Positions 39,781-49,329 of a DNA stretch of 64,000 nt are shown in pieces. The DNA is taken from contig NZ_BBMB01000011.1 of assembly GCF_000971235.1 (NCBI RefSeq), positions 66,547-130,546 on the forward strand. The letters are read 5' to 3'. A program made the position numbers and the translations under genes. A model generated the notes under the pieces. The model did not search any database. It saw only the letters and a program-made list of their open reading frames with translations, and was not told the DNA's origin. Position 1 is the first letter of the stretch, and each line of letters opens with the position of its first letter. Source of the DNA: Demequina subtropica. GTDB taxonomy: Bacteria; Actinomycetota; Actinomycetes; Actinomycetales; Demequinaceae.

Positions 39781-40716
39781 TCAGCCGCGCGCGGCCGCCG
39801 TCTCCACCACCTCGCGATACACCGCGCCGAGATCGAGGCCCGCAGCCTCCGCCGCCTGAGGGAAGAGAGAAGTCTCGGTCATACCAGGGGCGATGTTGAT
39901 ATCGATCACCTGCGGATGACCCTCGGCATCGAGGATGAGATCGATGCGCGACAGGTCGCGCAGGTCCATCGAGCGATGCACCTGCAAGGCGGTGGCGGCG
40001 GCGGACTCGGCCTGGGCGTCGGACAGGCGTGCAGGGGCGAAGTACTCGACCCGGCCCGGGTTGTACCGCGCGTCGTAGTCGTAGGCGCCATCGGTGACGG
40101 TCTCGACCGCCGGCAGGACGCGGGCGGAGTCCCCGGTGCCGAGCACGCTCATGGCGAGCTCGGTCCCCTCGACGAAGCGCTCCACCAGCGCCGTGTCGCC
40201 GTAGGCGAAGCAGTGGACCATGGCGCGGGCAAGGTCGTCGCGATCACGCACGATCGAGACGCCCAGCGCCGAGCCGCCTCGCACTGGCTTGACCACCACG
40301 GGCAGCCCGAACCGAGCCACCACGGTGTCGAGCACCTGCTCGGCTCCGACCTCGCGGAAGAGCGACTGGGGGAGCGTGACGTAGTCCGGGGTCGCGATGC
40401 CGTTGCGCAGCATCACGGCCTTGGACACGGCCTTGTTCCAGGCGACGCGCGCCGAGTGCGAGCCCGTCCCGACGAAGGGGAGACCCACCAGCTCGAGAAG
40501 CGCTTGAAGCGAACCGTCCTCGCCGGTGGCCCCATGAACGAGGGGCCAGACCACGTCGACAGCGCTGTGGCGGAGGGTGGGGATGAGCTCGGTGTCCACG
40601 TCGACGAGCGTGACCTTGTCCACGGCGCCCCGGAGAGCGTCGGACACGCGCCGTCCGGAACGGATGGACACGTCGCGCTCATGGGAGAGGCCCCCGGCGA
40701 GGATCAGGGCATGCAT
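39781..40716 (-). CDS. D-alanine--D-alanine ligase family protein
   Basis: 311 aa, ATG 40716 with AAGGGA upstream. ATP-grasp enzyme: N-terminal MHALILAGGLSHERDVSIRSG, then LVHGATGEDGSLQALLELVG, ATP-binding VVVKPVRGGSALGVS, and metal-binding RIDLILDAEGHPQVIDINIAPG. It is somewhat shorter and more diverged than housekeeping Ddl, so it could be a second ligase or act on another D-amino acid. Downstream of the aminotransferase by 14 bases, probably one operon. Confidence 0.82.
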   Translation of the reverse strand: MHALILAGGLSHERDVSIRSGRRVSDALRGAVDKVTLVDVDTELIPTLRHSAVDVVWPLVHGATGEDGSLQALLELVGLPFVGTGSHSARVAWNKAVSKAVMLRNGIATPDYVTLPQSLFREVGAEQVLDTVVARFGLPVVVKPVRGGSALGVSIVRDRDDLARAMVHCFAYGDTALVERFVEGTELAMSVLGTGDSARVLPAVETVTDGAYDYDARYNPGRVEYFAPARLSDAQAESAAATALQVHRSMDLRDLSRIDLILDAEGHPQVIDINIAPGMTETSLFPQAAEAAGLDLGAVYREVVETAAARG

Positions 40717-40730
40717 GAAGGTCCCTTCAT

Positions 40731-42041
40731 TCAGAAGAGGTCGGGTGAGGGGAAGTCGACGGTGTCTCCGCCCCCGCCGCCGGCCGTGCCGAAGATGCGG
40801 ACGGTCTCGAGCTCCGCGTCGACCACGGTGGCGAGCCGCCGCACCCCCTCCCGGATCCGGTCCGGGGTGGGGAAGCAGTAGGACAGGCGCAGATGGTCGG
40901 TGCCCGAGCCGTCGATGTAGAACGCGCTGCCCGAGACGTACGCGACGCGCGCGGTGATCGCGCGCGGCAGCATCGACTTGGCATCCAGCCCGTCGGGCAG
41001 CTTCACCCACACGTAGAAGCCGCCGTCGGGAACGTTCCAGGAGGCCTCGGGGATGTGCTCGCTGAGAGAGGAGATCATGGCGTCGCGACGCTCGCGGTAC
41101 TGCTCGCGGAACTTCTTGATCTGGCCCTGCCAGTCGAAGTGCTCGAGGTAGGTCGCGATCGCCATCTGGGACGCATTGGAGGGCGAGAGGATCGCGGCCT
41201 CCGAGGCGAGCACCAGCTTCTCACGCACCGCATGGGGGGCGACGGCCCATCCGACTCGGTACCCGGGAGCGAAGGTCTTGGAGAAAGACCCCAGGTAGAT
41301 GACGCCTTCGGGGCTCATGGAGCGCATCGCGGGGAGCGGCTCCTGATCGAAGCCCAGAAGGCCGTACGGGTTGTCCTCGAGCACCAGCACCCCGTGGCGC
41401 TGGCAGATCTCCAGCACGCGGGGCCGCCGCTCGAGCGACAGGGTCACGCCGCCGGGGTTGTGGAAGTTCGGGACCGTGTACAGGAACTTCACGCGCCGCC
41501 CGGCGGCGGCGAGCCGCGTCAGCGTTTGCTCGAGCGCCTCGGGGATCAGACCGTGGGCGTCCATCGGGACGTGGACCACCTCGGCCTCGTGCGCCCGGAA
41601 CACGCCGAGGGCTCCCACATACGAGGGCGCCTCGGCCACGATCACGTCGCCGGGATCGATGAAGATCTTGGTGACCAGGTCCAGCGCCTGCTGCGAGCCG
41701 GTGGTGACCACCACATCGTCCGGATGCGCGGAGATGCCCTCGAGCGCCATCACGTCGAGGATCTTCTCCCGCAGCGCGGGGTCTCCCTGGCCCGATCCGT
41801 ACTGGAGCGCGACCTCGCCCTGCTCGACGATGAGCCGCCGGCTCATCTCGCCCAGCTCCTCGAGCGGGAGGCCGCCGATGAAAGGCATCCCACCGGCGAG
41901 CGAGACCACCTCGGGGCGGCTCGCGACGGCGAAGAGCGCGCGGATCTCCGAGGCGCGCATCTGGTGCGCGCGCTGCGCATAGGACCCGTACCAGGGGTCG
42001 AGGCGCGTTCCTTCGCGAGGAGTGGGAGTGCCGTCGCTCAT
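40731..42041 (-). CDS. PLP-dependent aminotransferase, class I/II (2-aminoadipate type)
   Basis: 436 aa. Fold type I: LPLEELGEMSRRL then ALQYGSGQGDPALREKI, a YTVPNFHNPGGVTLS loop (Asn/Pro of PLP site), EDNPYGLL, and the Schiff-base Lys in YLGSFSKTFAPGYRVGW. The MocR-like aminotransferase domain appears without its DNA-binding part. Gly/Asp-rich C-terminal tail. Substrate unclear; position next to ddl-like ligase is conserved in many actinobacteria near parB. Confidence 0.86.
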   Translation of the reverse strand: MSDGTPTPREGTRLDPWYGSYAQRAHQMRASEIRALFAVASRPEVVSLAGGMPFIGGLPLEELGEMSRRLIVEQGEVALQYGSGQGDPALREKILDVMALEGISAHPDDVVVTTGSQQALDLVTKIFIDPGDVIVAEAPSYVGALGVFRAHEAEVVHVPMDAHGLIPEALEQTLTRLAAAGRRVKFLYTVPNFHNPGGVTLSLERRPRVLEICQRHGVLVLEDNPYGLLGFDQEPLPAMRSMSPEGVIYLGSFSKTFAPGYRVGWAVAPHAVREKLVLASEAAILSPSNASQMAIATYLEHFDWQGQIKKFREQYRERRDAMISSLSEHIPEASWNVPDGGFYVWVKLPDGLDAKSMLPRAITARVAYVSGSAFYIDGSGTDHLRLSYCFPTPDRIREGVRRLATVVDAELETVRIFGTAGGGGGDTVDFPSPDLF

Positions 42042-42056
42042 GGCCCAAGTCTGGCA

Positions 42057-42101
42057 CGTGAGCCGGGGTCCAGCGGTCAGCCTCGTGGACCCCGGCTCAC
42101 G
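42057..42101 (-). terminator. Terminator of trxB-trxA
   Basis: CGTGAGCCGGGGTCCA pairs with TGGACCCCGGCTCACG (16 bp) around a 13-base loop, just past the fusion gene stop. Confidence 0.85.
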
Positions 42102-42107
42102 CGGGGG

Positions 42108-43442
42108 TCAGGGGGCGACGGGCGCGCCGATGACCTCGTCGAACAGCTGGACAAGGGCGGGCTTGGGGCGGGCGCCGACGACCGACTTCACCACCTGGCC
42201 GTCCTTGAAGAAGCTCATGGTGGGGATGGAGGTGACCCCGTAGGCCATCGCGAGGTCGGGGTTGGCGTCGGTGTCCACCTTGACCACCTTGAGGCGGCCC
42301 GCGTACTCCTCGGCGAGCTCGTCGAGGAGCGGGGCGACGGCGCGGCACGGCCCGCACCACGTCGCCCAGAAGTCGACCACCACGGGGACCTCCGACTGGA
42401 GCACCTCGGCAGGGAAGGAGTCGACGGTGGCGTTCACCGGCACGGCGGGAAGCTCGGCCGCCGGCGCCGATGCGGCGGTCTCGGTGGACGATGCGGCGGG
42501 CTCCTCGACGTCGGCGAGGCTGTCGAGGAAGTGCTGGGCGTCGAGGGCGGCGGCGCAGCCGGAGCCGGCGGCGGTGATGGCCTGGCGGTAGCGGTTGTCG
42601 ACCAGGTCGCCGCACGCGAACACCCCGTCGACGTTGGTCGCGGTAGTCCGGCCGATGACCTGCACGTAGCCCTCGGCGTCGGTGTCGACCACGCCCTTGA
42701 CCAGCTCGGAGCGCGGCTCGTGGCCGATCGCGACGAACAGGCCTGTCGCGGCCAGGGTCGACTCGTCACCGGTGACGCGGTTGCGGACCCGCACGCCCTC
42801 GAGCCTGGCGTCGCCGTCCAGGCCGATGACCTCGGAGTTCCACACGAACTCGATCTTCGGGTCGGCCTTGGCGCGGTCGGCCATGATCTTGGACGCCCGG
42901 AGCTCGTCGCGACGGTGCACCAGGTACACCTTCGAGGCGAAGCGGGTGAGGAACGTGGCCTCCTCGACGGCGGAGTCGCCGCCGCCGACCACCACGACCG
43001 TCTGGTCGCGGAAGAAGAAGCCGTCGCACGTCGCGCACCAGGACACACCCTTGCCCGACAGGCGCTTCTCGTCGTCCAGCCCGAGCTCGCGGTAGGCGGA
43101 GCCGGTCGCGAGGATCACGGCCTTCGCGGTGTACGTGCCGGACATGCCGGTGACCACCGTCTTGACCGGGCCCTCGAGGTCCAGCGACGTCGCATCGTCG
43201 AAGAGGACCTCGGCGCCGAAGCGCTCGGCCTGCGCCTGCAGGGTCTCCATGAGCTCCGGACCCTGCACGCCCTCGACGAACCCGGGGAAGTTCTCCACCT
43301 CGGTCGTGTTCATCAGCGCGCCGCCCGCGGTGATCGAGCCCGCGACCACCAGAGGGGCGAAGCCTGCGCGCGCGGCATAGATGGCGGCGGTGTACCCGGC
43401 AGGACCGGATCCGACGATGATGAGGTTGCGGGTCTCGCTCAC
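42108..43442 (-). CDS. trxB: Thioredoxin reductase-thioredoxin fusion protein
   Basis: 444 aa, GTG 43442 with AAGGAACC upstream. Residues 1-~310 are NADPH thioredoxin reductase: [14 protein letters not shown] (FAD), redox-active Cys136-Ala-Thr-Cys139 (WCATCDG), NADPH motif [10 protein letters not shown], and [20 protein letters not shown]. An Ala/Pro/Thr-rich linker (~30 residues) leads to a complete thioredoxin with Cys363-Gly-Pro-Cys366 (FWATWCGPC) and the cis-Pro in TSIPTMSFF. The natural substrate is thus tethered to its reductase. Mycobacterium leprae has a comparable hybrid. Maintains cytosolic thiols. Confidence 0.94.
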   Translation of the reverse strand: MSETRNLIIVGSGPAGYTAAIYAARAGFAPLVVAGSITAGGALMNTTEVENFPGFVEGVQGPELMETLQAQAERFGAEVLFDDATSLDLEGPVKTVVTGMSGTYTAKAVILATGSAYRELGLDDEKRLSGKGVSWCATCDGFFFRDQTVVVVGGGDSAVEEATFLTRFASKVYLVHRRDELRASKIMADRAKADPKIEFVWNSEVIGLDGDARLEGVRVRNRVTGDESTLAATGLFVAIGHEPRSELVKGVVDTDAEGYVQVIGRTTATNVDGVFACGDLVDNRYRQAITAAGSGCAAALDAQHFLDSLADVEEPAASSTETAASAPAAELPAVPVNATVDSFPAEVLQSEVPVVVDFWATWCGPCRAVAPLLDELAEEYAGRLKVVKVDTDANPDLAMAYGVTSIPTMSFFKDGQVVKSVVGARPKPALVQLFDEVIGAPVAP

Positions 43443-43552
43443 GATGGTTCCTTGAGGTTGGGACGACCCGCCGGACGCGGCGGGGACGGCGTTTCCAGAA
43501 CAGATGGTACGGGGACGATGTTCCCGTTCCCAGCGGCGTTCGCCGCCGGTGA

Positions 43553-44941
43553 TCAGCCGGATGGGTCGGGCACGGGCTCGAGCGTCGCGGTGACGCCCGG
43601 GTTGGGGATGGACGTCGGGTCCTGCTCGATCACGATGTCGGGGTCGAGGGGCGAGTCGAGCCACCCGAGCGCGAGCATGACCGCGAACGCCACGCCGACG
43701 ATCGCGACGACCAGCACCACGCGCGCGCCGTTGAGCGGGCCTCCATGGATCGCACGCTCACGCGCGCGCCGGTGGCTCCGCGCGATGGTCGCGGATCCCG
43801 GGAAACGCCGGTGCAGCGAGGCGAGGATCATCTCCCACGTCCCGGGCTCACGGACGCGGTTCTGGTCGGCGACCATGATCTCGAGCGTGTCGAAGGCCGC
43901 CTCGTGGCGGTCGGCGGGCCTGTCGACCGCGGGGATGGACTCGGTGATGCTCTCGGGCTCGGGGGCCGGCGGGGTCTCCTGCACGGCCGGCTCGGCGAGG
44001 ATCGCCAGGACGGAGGCGTGGAGGCCGGGCTCCGAACGCTCCTCGGCGAGCGCCGCGTCGGCGGTCCGCTGCGCCGACGCCAGGGTGTCGAGCTTGACCA
44101 GTGCACGCGCGGCGGCGCGCGCCTCGGACTCGCGGCGAGCGGCCTCCTGGGCCTCACGCAGGGCTCGTTCCGACGCCTCCTGCTCGAGGCGGGGTGTCAG
44201 CGGGAGCTCGTCCACCGTCGCTGCGAAGTCGACGAGCGCGCGCGAGTCGGCGGCCACGAGCGCGGCGACCACCTGCGCGACCGTGGTGGGTCCCGCGCCC
44301 CTCAACGACGCGAGCACGAGCGACCGTGCCTGGTCGGGAAGCCCGTCGGGGAGGTCGTCGGCGGTCGCCTCGGCCGGGTCGATCCCGGTGAGCGCGCGCA
44401 CGAGCAGCTGGGTGAGCGCCCGCGCATCGGCCGCCTCGGCTGGAGCAGCGTTGAGGCCCGCGGCCGCCGCGGTCTCGCCGTCGACGCCGAGGCCGGCGAC
44501 CACCACGCGTCCGCGCGGGGAGACCGTGATGCAGGACGGGCGGACGAAGCCATGGGACATGCCATGCGCCCGCGCGACGGCGAGGGCGCGCGCCGTCCCG
44601 GCCGTGATCGCGAGGGCGCGGCGCGGGTCGATGCGGTGCGTCGCGAGGACATCGGCGAGCACCGCGCCGGGCACGTGCTCGATCGCGACGTAGGTGACGG
44701 GGCCCTGCTCCGTGTCCTCCTGGCCGGTGGCGATGATGCGCGCGAGGCGGGGGTCGCGCAGCCGCGAGGCACGGGTGGCGTCGCTGCGGACCTGGGCGGC
44801 GCACTCGCGAGGGATCACGTCGACCACGGTGCGTCGGCCCAGGCGGGAGTCCTGCGCGAGGAAGCGGCTCACCCCGGGGATGTCATGGTCGATCTGCTCG
44901 AGCAGGGTGAACCGCGCACCCAGGACCGTGCCCGATCTCAC
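43553..44941 (-). CDS. Membrane pseudokinase downstream of MurJ
   Basis: 462 aa, GTG 44941. Residues 1-~260 have a Ser/Thr-kinase-like fold but lack catalytic residues: no glycine-rich loop or invariant Lys, the HRD position reads [10 protein letters not shown], and DFG is replaced by AGLG. A coiled Ala/Glu/Arg-rich region, Pro/Glu-rich linker, one membrane helix ([21 protein letters not shown]) and a short outside tail follow. The M. tuberculosis MurJ homologue carries such a pseudokinase fused to it; here it is a separate gene 30 bases after murJ. Probably a regulatory scaffold for lipid II flipping. Confidence 0.85.
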   Translation of the reverse strand: MRSGTVLGARFTLLEQIDHDIPGVSRFLAQDSRLGRRTVVDVIPRECAAQVRSDATRASRLRDPRLARIIATGQEDTEQGPVTYVAIEHVPGAVLADVLATHRIDPRRALAITAGTARALAVARAHGMSHGFVRPSCITVSPRGRVVVAGLGVDGETAAAAGLNAAPAEAADARALTQLLVRALTGIDPAEATADDLPDGLPDQARSLVLASLRGAGPTTVAQVVAALVAADSRALVDFAATVDELPLTPRLEQEASERALREAQEAARRESEARAAARALVKLDTLASAQRTADAALAEERSEPGLHASVLAILAEPAVQETPPAPEPESITESIPAVDRPADRHEAAFDTLEIMVADQNRVREPGTWEMILASLHRRFPGSATIARSHRRARERAIHGGPLNGARVVLVVAIVGVAFAVMLALGWLDSPLDPDIVIEQDPTSIPNPGVTATLEPVPDPSG

Positions 44942-44971
44942 CTGTTCTGTACCCCCGTGCTCTCTCCGCGA

Positions 44972-46675
44972 CTATCGTACGGTGCGCCGCAGACGGCGGA
45001 GGATCGGGCCGAAGACGTCGCCCGCCTCGGGCACCCGGAGCACGCGCAGCAGCAGGAAGTAGACCGCCCCCATCAGCGGGATGAGGACCGCCAGCGCGCC
45101 GAAGGCGACCAGCAGTGCGTTCATCTTGTCGTCGAGGTCGGGCTCGGGGATGAACCTCAGCAGCGACCATCCCACGACCCCGGTCACGGCCGCCGCGAGC
45201 GTGGCGCGCAGCATCACCGGGACGGTCCTGCGCCCGTCGAGCCCGCCGAGGCGCTTGCGCACGCCGGCCGCGCGCAGCACCACGCCCACCACGTTCGACA
45301 GGCTGAGGCTGAGGGCGACCCCCGCGGTCCACCACTCCCGGGGGAGCGCGTCCTGGGCGAGCACCATGCCCACGAGCCACGCGATGGTCACCGGGATCTG
45401 GATGTAGAACACCGCGCGCCCGTCCTCGAGAGCGAAGAACACCCGCTTGAACACGAGCAGCAGGGCGAGCGGCACGGCGCCGAGCGAGAGCGCCATGAGC
45501 ACGTGCGCGACGGACATGACCTCGTCGTTGGGCTGCACGGGGAGGGAGACGCGCACGATCGCCGGGGCGAGCGCGAACAGCACGGCGGTGGACCAGAGCG
45601 AGAACACGGTCACGATGCGCAGGCCGCGGACCGTGGTCTCCCGCAGCGCGGCGGTGTCCTTCGCCGCCGCGAAGCGGGCCATCGGCGTGCCCAGCGCGGT
45701 GACGAGCGACACCGTGACGAGCGAGTGCGGCACCAGGTACAGCATGAGGGCGTTGAAGTATGCGGCGTTCCCGGCGATCGAGAGGTCGATCTCGCCGTTG
45801 AGACCGACGTTCGCGGACGATGCGATGCGCGTCGCGACCAGCACGCCCACCTGATCGAGCAGGATGGCGCCGAGCGCCCAGCCCGCGACCGAGGTCACGC
45901 CCCGCAGCTCTCCCTTGGGTCCGCCCCACACCGGCCGCCAGCGATAGCCGCCGCTGCGCAGCGGCCAGATGAGGATGAGCGCCTGCGCCGCGATGCCGAG
46001 CGTCGCGGTGCCGGCGATGAGCCACGTGGGCCCCGCCGTCCACCAGCTGGGATCGTCGTACGCGGCACCGTTCGCGTTGTAGGTGCCGTACATGGCGAGG
46101 AACGCGCCGAGGCCCGCGATCGACACGATGTTGTTGAGCACAGGCGCCCACATGTAGGGGCCGAACTGCTCGCGTGCGTTGAGCACCTGGCCCAGGATCG
46201 TGTAGACGCTGTAGAACAGCAGCTGGGGGATGACCCAGTACGCGAAGGCGATCGCGAGCCCGCGCTGCTCCGCGCTCCAGCCCTGCGTGTACAGCTGGAC
46301 GAACACGGGCGCCGCGAGCGTGAGCAGCACCGTGAGGCCGAGCGAGCCGAACACGCCCAGCGTGACCAGCCGGTCGACCGTGCGCTTACCGTCGGGCTGG
46401 CGGAATGCGCGGACGATCTGTGGGACCAGCACCGCGTTGAGCACGCCGGCGGCCACGATCGCGTAGAGGGCGTTGGGGATCTTGTTCGCGACGTCGTACG
46501 AGTTGCCCGCGATCGTGTTGACGCCGATCGCGGCCGCGAGCATCGCGTTGCGCACGAACCCGAGTCCTCGCGAGACGAACGTGCCGGAGGCCATCACGAG
46601 CGTGTTGCGCCCCAACGATGCGGGCTTGCGCGCGGCCTCCTCCGAGCCCGGCGCGAGCGAGTCCTCCTCGGTCAT
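44972..46675 (-). CDS. murJ: Lipid II flippase MurJ
   Basis: 567 aa with about 14 membrane spans. MurJ/MOP-family features: LGRNTLVMASGTFVSRGLGF at the N-terminus, SYDVANKIPNALYAIVAAGV, and AFAYWVIPQLLFYSVYTILG. It moves lipid-linked peptidoglycan precursor to the outer face. ATG 46675 follows the DUF6049 stop directly, with GGGAGCGAGG upstream. Transcribed with DUF6049 before and the pseudokinase after. Confidence 0.94.
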   Translation of the reverse strand: MTEEDSLAPGSEEAARKPASLGRNTLVMASGTFVSRGLGFVRNAMLAAAIGVNTIAGNSYDVANKIPNALYAIVAAGVLNAVLVPQIVRAFRQPDGKRTVDRLVTLGVFGSLGLTVLLTLAAPVFVQLYTQGWSAEQRGLAIAFAYWVIPQLLFYSVYTILGQVLNAREQFGPYMWAPVLNNIVSIAGLGAFLAMYGTYNANGAAYDDPSWWTAGPTWLIAGTATLGIAAQALILIWPLRSGGYRWRPVWGGPKGELRGVTSVAGWALGAILLDQVGVLVATRIASSANVGLNGEIDLSIAGNAAYFNALMLYLVPHSLVTVSLVTALGTPMARFAAAKDTAALRETTVRGLRIVTVFSLWSTAVLFALAPAIVRVSLPVQPNDEVMSVAHVLMALSLGAVPLALLLVFKRVFFALEDGRAVFYIQIPVTIAWLVGMVLAQDALPREWWTAGVALSLSLSNVVGVVLRAAGVRKRLGGLDGRRTVPVMLRATLAAAVTGVVGWSLLRFIPEPDLDDKMNALLVAFGALAVLIPLMGAVYFLLLRVLRVPEAGDVFGPILRRLRRTVR

Positions 46676-46676
46676 G

Positions 46677-48674
46677 TCAGCCTCGCTCCCCGGTTCCGGC
46701 GTGATCGGTGCGCGTGTCCTTGCGGCCGCGACGCACCGTGCGGATCACGCCCATGACGAGCATCGCGATGAGCCCGACCGTGAACACCGCGGTCACGGCC
46801 GTGCCCCAATCCGCGCGCACGCGCACGGACATGCTCACGGGCGACGCGATGCTGCGGCCGTCGGTGTTGCGCAGCACCGTCCGCGCCTGCACGTTCGCGG
46901 AGGACACCGCGGAGACCTCGACCGGCACGGTGGTGCTCGAGCGAGGCGGCACGGTCACCGTCGGCGAGTCGCGGATCTGGAGGTTGGCCGAGAAGGACGT
47001 CATGTCGACCACCACGGTGGCCGCCACGTCCAGGTCGTTCACCACCGTGACGGGGAGCGCGCCCTGGTCCGCGATGAAGTTGATATCGGAGCCCGCCGCG
47101 ACGTGGAGGGCTCCGAGCGTCGCGTCGACGGTGGTCTGCGCATCGGTGAGCAGCAGCTCGCGGGCGAGCTCGTCACCGCGCACCGTGCGCGCGAGCGGGG
47201 CCAGCAGCGCCGCGCCGCCCGGCACGGTGATGTCCTCCGGGTCCTCCGCGACCACACCCAGGTCCGCGAGCCGTTCGAGGCGCGTCGCGATCCCGGTGAT
47301 CGCCGCCTTGCCCAGGTCGTCCTCCTCGCCGAGCAGCTCCTCGAGGCTCGCGCCACGGTCCGCCGGCGCGTCAAGCAGGTCCCCGACGCTCACCGCGGAT
47401 ACGAAGGACGCGCTGAGGAGCGCCGAGAGCGTGGTGGTCGCGCTCGCGGTCGTCGGGCTCCAGTCGTCGCCCGTCCAGACCAGCACGGGGCCGTCGTGCT
47501 GGGCCGCGGTGAGCGCCGCGGCCGCGGTCGCCATGCCTGCGGCGCCCGGGGTCGAGGACGCATCGGCCATCGCCAGCTCCGAGAGGAGGGGGTCCGGCTG
47601 GAGCAGGGTCATCCGCCACTCGCCGGCGCCCACGAGGCGCGTGGCCGACACGGGCCGGGTGTCCGGCGCATCGTCCGCATCCGGCGTGACCAGCAGCGTG
47701 CCCGCGCCGTTCTCGACCGCGTAGCGGACCGTGGCCTTGTCGAGGCTGCCGACGATGCCGAGCCAGGGGAGCCCCGCGAGCTCGCCGTCGCCCGCACCGG
47801 AGCTGAGACCGAGGGAGTAGTCGAGGACCTCGGTGCTCTCGGCATGGGCGAGCGACACGAGGTCGGGGTCCTGGGCGGGCAGGCGCAGCGTCGAGCCCTC
47901 GTCGATGTCCGCGGAGCCGCCGTCGAGCGCGGACCACGCGTTGCCGTCGACCGCGAGCGTCACGCCGTCGAGGCCCGCCGCCTCCGCGACCGCGTCCACG
48001 CGATCGGTGATGCCGGTCGCGGTCGCGAGCGTCGCGAGTGAGAGCGCAGGGATGTCGGCATCGTCCCAGGTCACCGCGCCGTTCATGAGCGTGGTCGTCT
48101 CGCCGTCGGCCCGGAGCACCACGCGGATCCCGTGCACGCCCCACGTGTCCGCCTCGAAGGGGAGGCGGTCGTCGACCGACGTGACGGTGACGGTGGAGGA
48201 CGTGCCCGCGGCCAGCCGGGTGAAGGTGTCGGGTTGCTCGGGCTCCGCGGCGCCGTCGGGCCCCTGGGTCGCGTCGGGGGTCGGCACCGGGCTGGGCGTC
48301 GGCTCGGTCATGGTCACGCCGACGTCGGTGCCGCCGACGCTCACCAGGCGTGCGTCGCCGCCGTCGAGGAACGCGGCCAGCGCCTTGCGGTTCTCGAGCG
48401 GCTTGCGCGTGATCTGGAGGATCACGCGCGCATCGTCCACCGCGGTGGTGGAGAGGTTGGAGACCGCGACGGTCACGTTCATCGCGTCGCCGGGCTCCAC
48501 CACGGGAGCCGGGGCGGACACCACGTCCGCGTCGAGCTGCGGATCCTCGCTGTCGGTGGGGGCGGCCGCGGCCGGCAGGCCGATCGCGAGCGTCGCCAGC
48601 ACCCCGGCGCCGGCAAGCGCCCGCCGCGCCGCGCGCGGGGCGCGCGGGGCGCCGCGCATCGTCCCCCGGATCAC
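46677..48674 (-). CDS. DUF6049 family secreted/membrane-anchored protein
   Basis: 665 aa from GTG 48674, overlapping the NUDIX stop (GTGA); ATG 48659 is a possible alternative. A signal peptide with Arg-rich start and LAGAGVLATLAIGLPAAAA, several beta-sandwich stretches (MNVTVAVSNLSTTAVDDARV, VTVPPRSSTTVPVEVSAVSS) and a C-terminal helix (TAVTAVFTVGLIAMLVMGVI) with a basic tail. The bulk is therefore outside the membrane. Conserved placement between NUDIX and murJ suggests an envelope role. Function unproven. Confidence 0.85.
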   Translation of the reverse strand: MIRGTMRGAPRAPRAARRALAGAGVLATLAIGLPAAAAPTDSEDPQLDADVVSAPAPVVEPGDAMNVTVAVSNLSTTAVDDARVILQITRKPLENRKALAAFLDGGDARLVSVGGTDVGVTMTEPTPSPVPTPDATQGPDGAAEPEQPDTFTRLAAGTSSTVTVTSVDDRLPFEADTWGVHGIRVVLRADGETTTLMNGAVTWDDADIPALSLATLATATGITDRVDAVAEAAGLDGVTLAVDGNAWSALDGGSADIDEGSTLRLPAQDPDLVSLAHAESTEVLDYSLGLSSGAGDGELAGLPWLGIVGSLDKATVRYAVENGAGTLLVTPDADDAPDTRPVSATRLVGAGEWRMTLLQPDPLLSELAMADASSTPGAAGMATAAAALTAAQHDGPVLVWTGDDWSPTTASATTTLSALLSASFVSAVSVGDLLDAPADRGASLEELLGEEDDLGKAAITGIATRLERLADLGVVAEDPEDITVPGGAALLAPLARTVRGDELARELLLTDAQTTVDATLGALHVAAGSDINFIADQGALPVTVVNDLDVAATVVVDMTSFSANLQIRDSPTVTVPPRSSTTVPVEVSAVSSANVQARTVLRNTDGRSIASPVSMSVRVRADWGTAVTAVFTVGLIAMLVMGVIRTVRRGRKDTRTDHAGTGERG

Positions 48675-49216
48675 GGCGCGATCGCGAGCAGGCGCGCGGC
48701 CGCCTGCGCCATCTTCCGCTCGTTGGGGTACGCGAGCTCGCGCGTGAGGTCCGCGACCGCGATCCAGCGGGCGACCTCGGCCTCGTGGTCGGGATCGTTC
48801 TCCGTGGTGATGATGCCGCCCTTGGCCTCGAGCAGGTAGTGGTGCACCACCTTGTGCACGCGGCGGTCGTCGCCCGTGAACCAGTAGTCGATGATCCCGA
48901 GCGGCTGGATGATCTCCGCGGTGATGCCCGTCTCCTCCGCGACCTCGCGGACGGCCGCGATCTCGGGGGTCTCGCCTTCCTCGATGTGACCCTTGGGGAG
49001 GCACCACTCGAGGCGGCCCGCGCGGTTGCGGCGGCCGATGCACGCGGCGTACGCGATGCCCTCCTCGACGCGCACGGCGATCCCGCCCGCGGAGGTCTCG
49101 TTGCTCACGGGAAGGTGGGGCGCACGATGCGCCACCCCCTCGCGTCGAGGCCGGACGCCGGCGCCCTGCGGGGGCATCGGCATGGGGCCGGGACGCGGGA
49201 CGGGGGGCGTGGGCAT
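48671..49216 (-). CDS. NUDIX hydrolase
   Basis: 181 aa. After a Pro-rich head of ~35 residues comes a NUDIX fold with the box G-HIEEG-E-TPEIAAV-REVAEETGI, all catalytic Glu present. Nucleotide-type or Ap4A-type substrates are possible. ATG 49216 has TAGAGT six bases upstream, so a leaderless message is likely. Divergent from the CCA-adding enzyme gene, a conserved actinobacterial arrangement, and coupled to DUF6049. Confidence 0.92.
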   Translation of the reverse strand: MPTPPVPRPGPMPMPPQGAGVRPRREGVAHRAPHLPVSNETSAGGIAVRVEEGIAYAACIGRRNRAGRLEWCLPKGHIEEGETPEIAAVREVAEETGITAEIIQPLGIIDYWFTGDDRRVHKVVHHYLLEAKGGIITTENDPDHEAEVARWIAVADLTRELAYPNERKMAQAAARLLAIAP

Positions 49217-49329
49217 GGCCCAACTCTAACGACCTCGCGGGGGCGCGAAGGGAGGCAGGACCGGGGGCGCGGCGGTCGTGGCGGCCCCCCGGCCGCGGTG
49301 CGGGACCCTCCGTCTGGGACACTGGTGCG

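Noticed and set aside
43553-44941. Active Ser/Thr protein kinase
   Set aside because: Glycine loop, invariant Lys, HRD Asp and DFG Asp are all missing.
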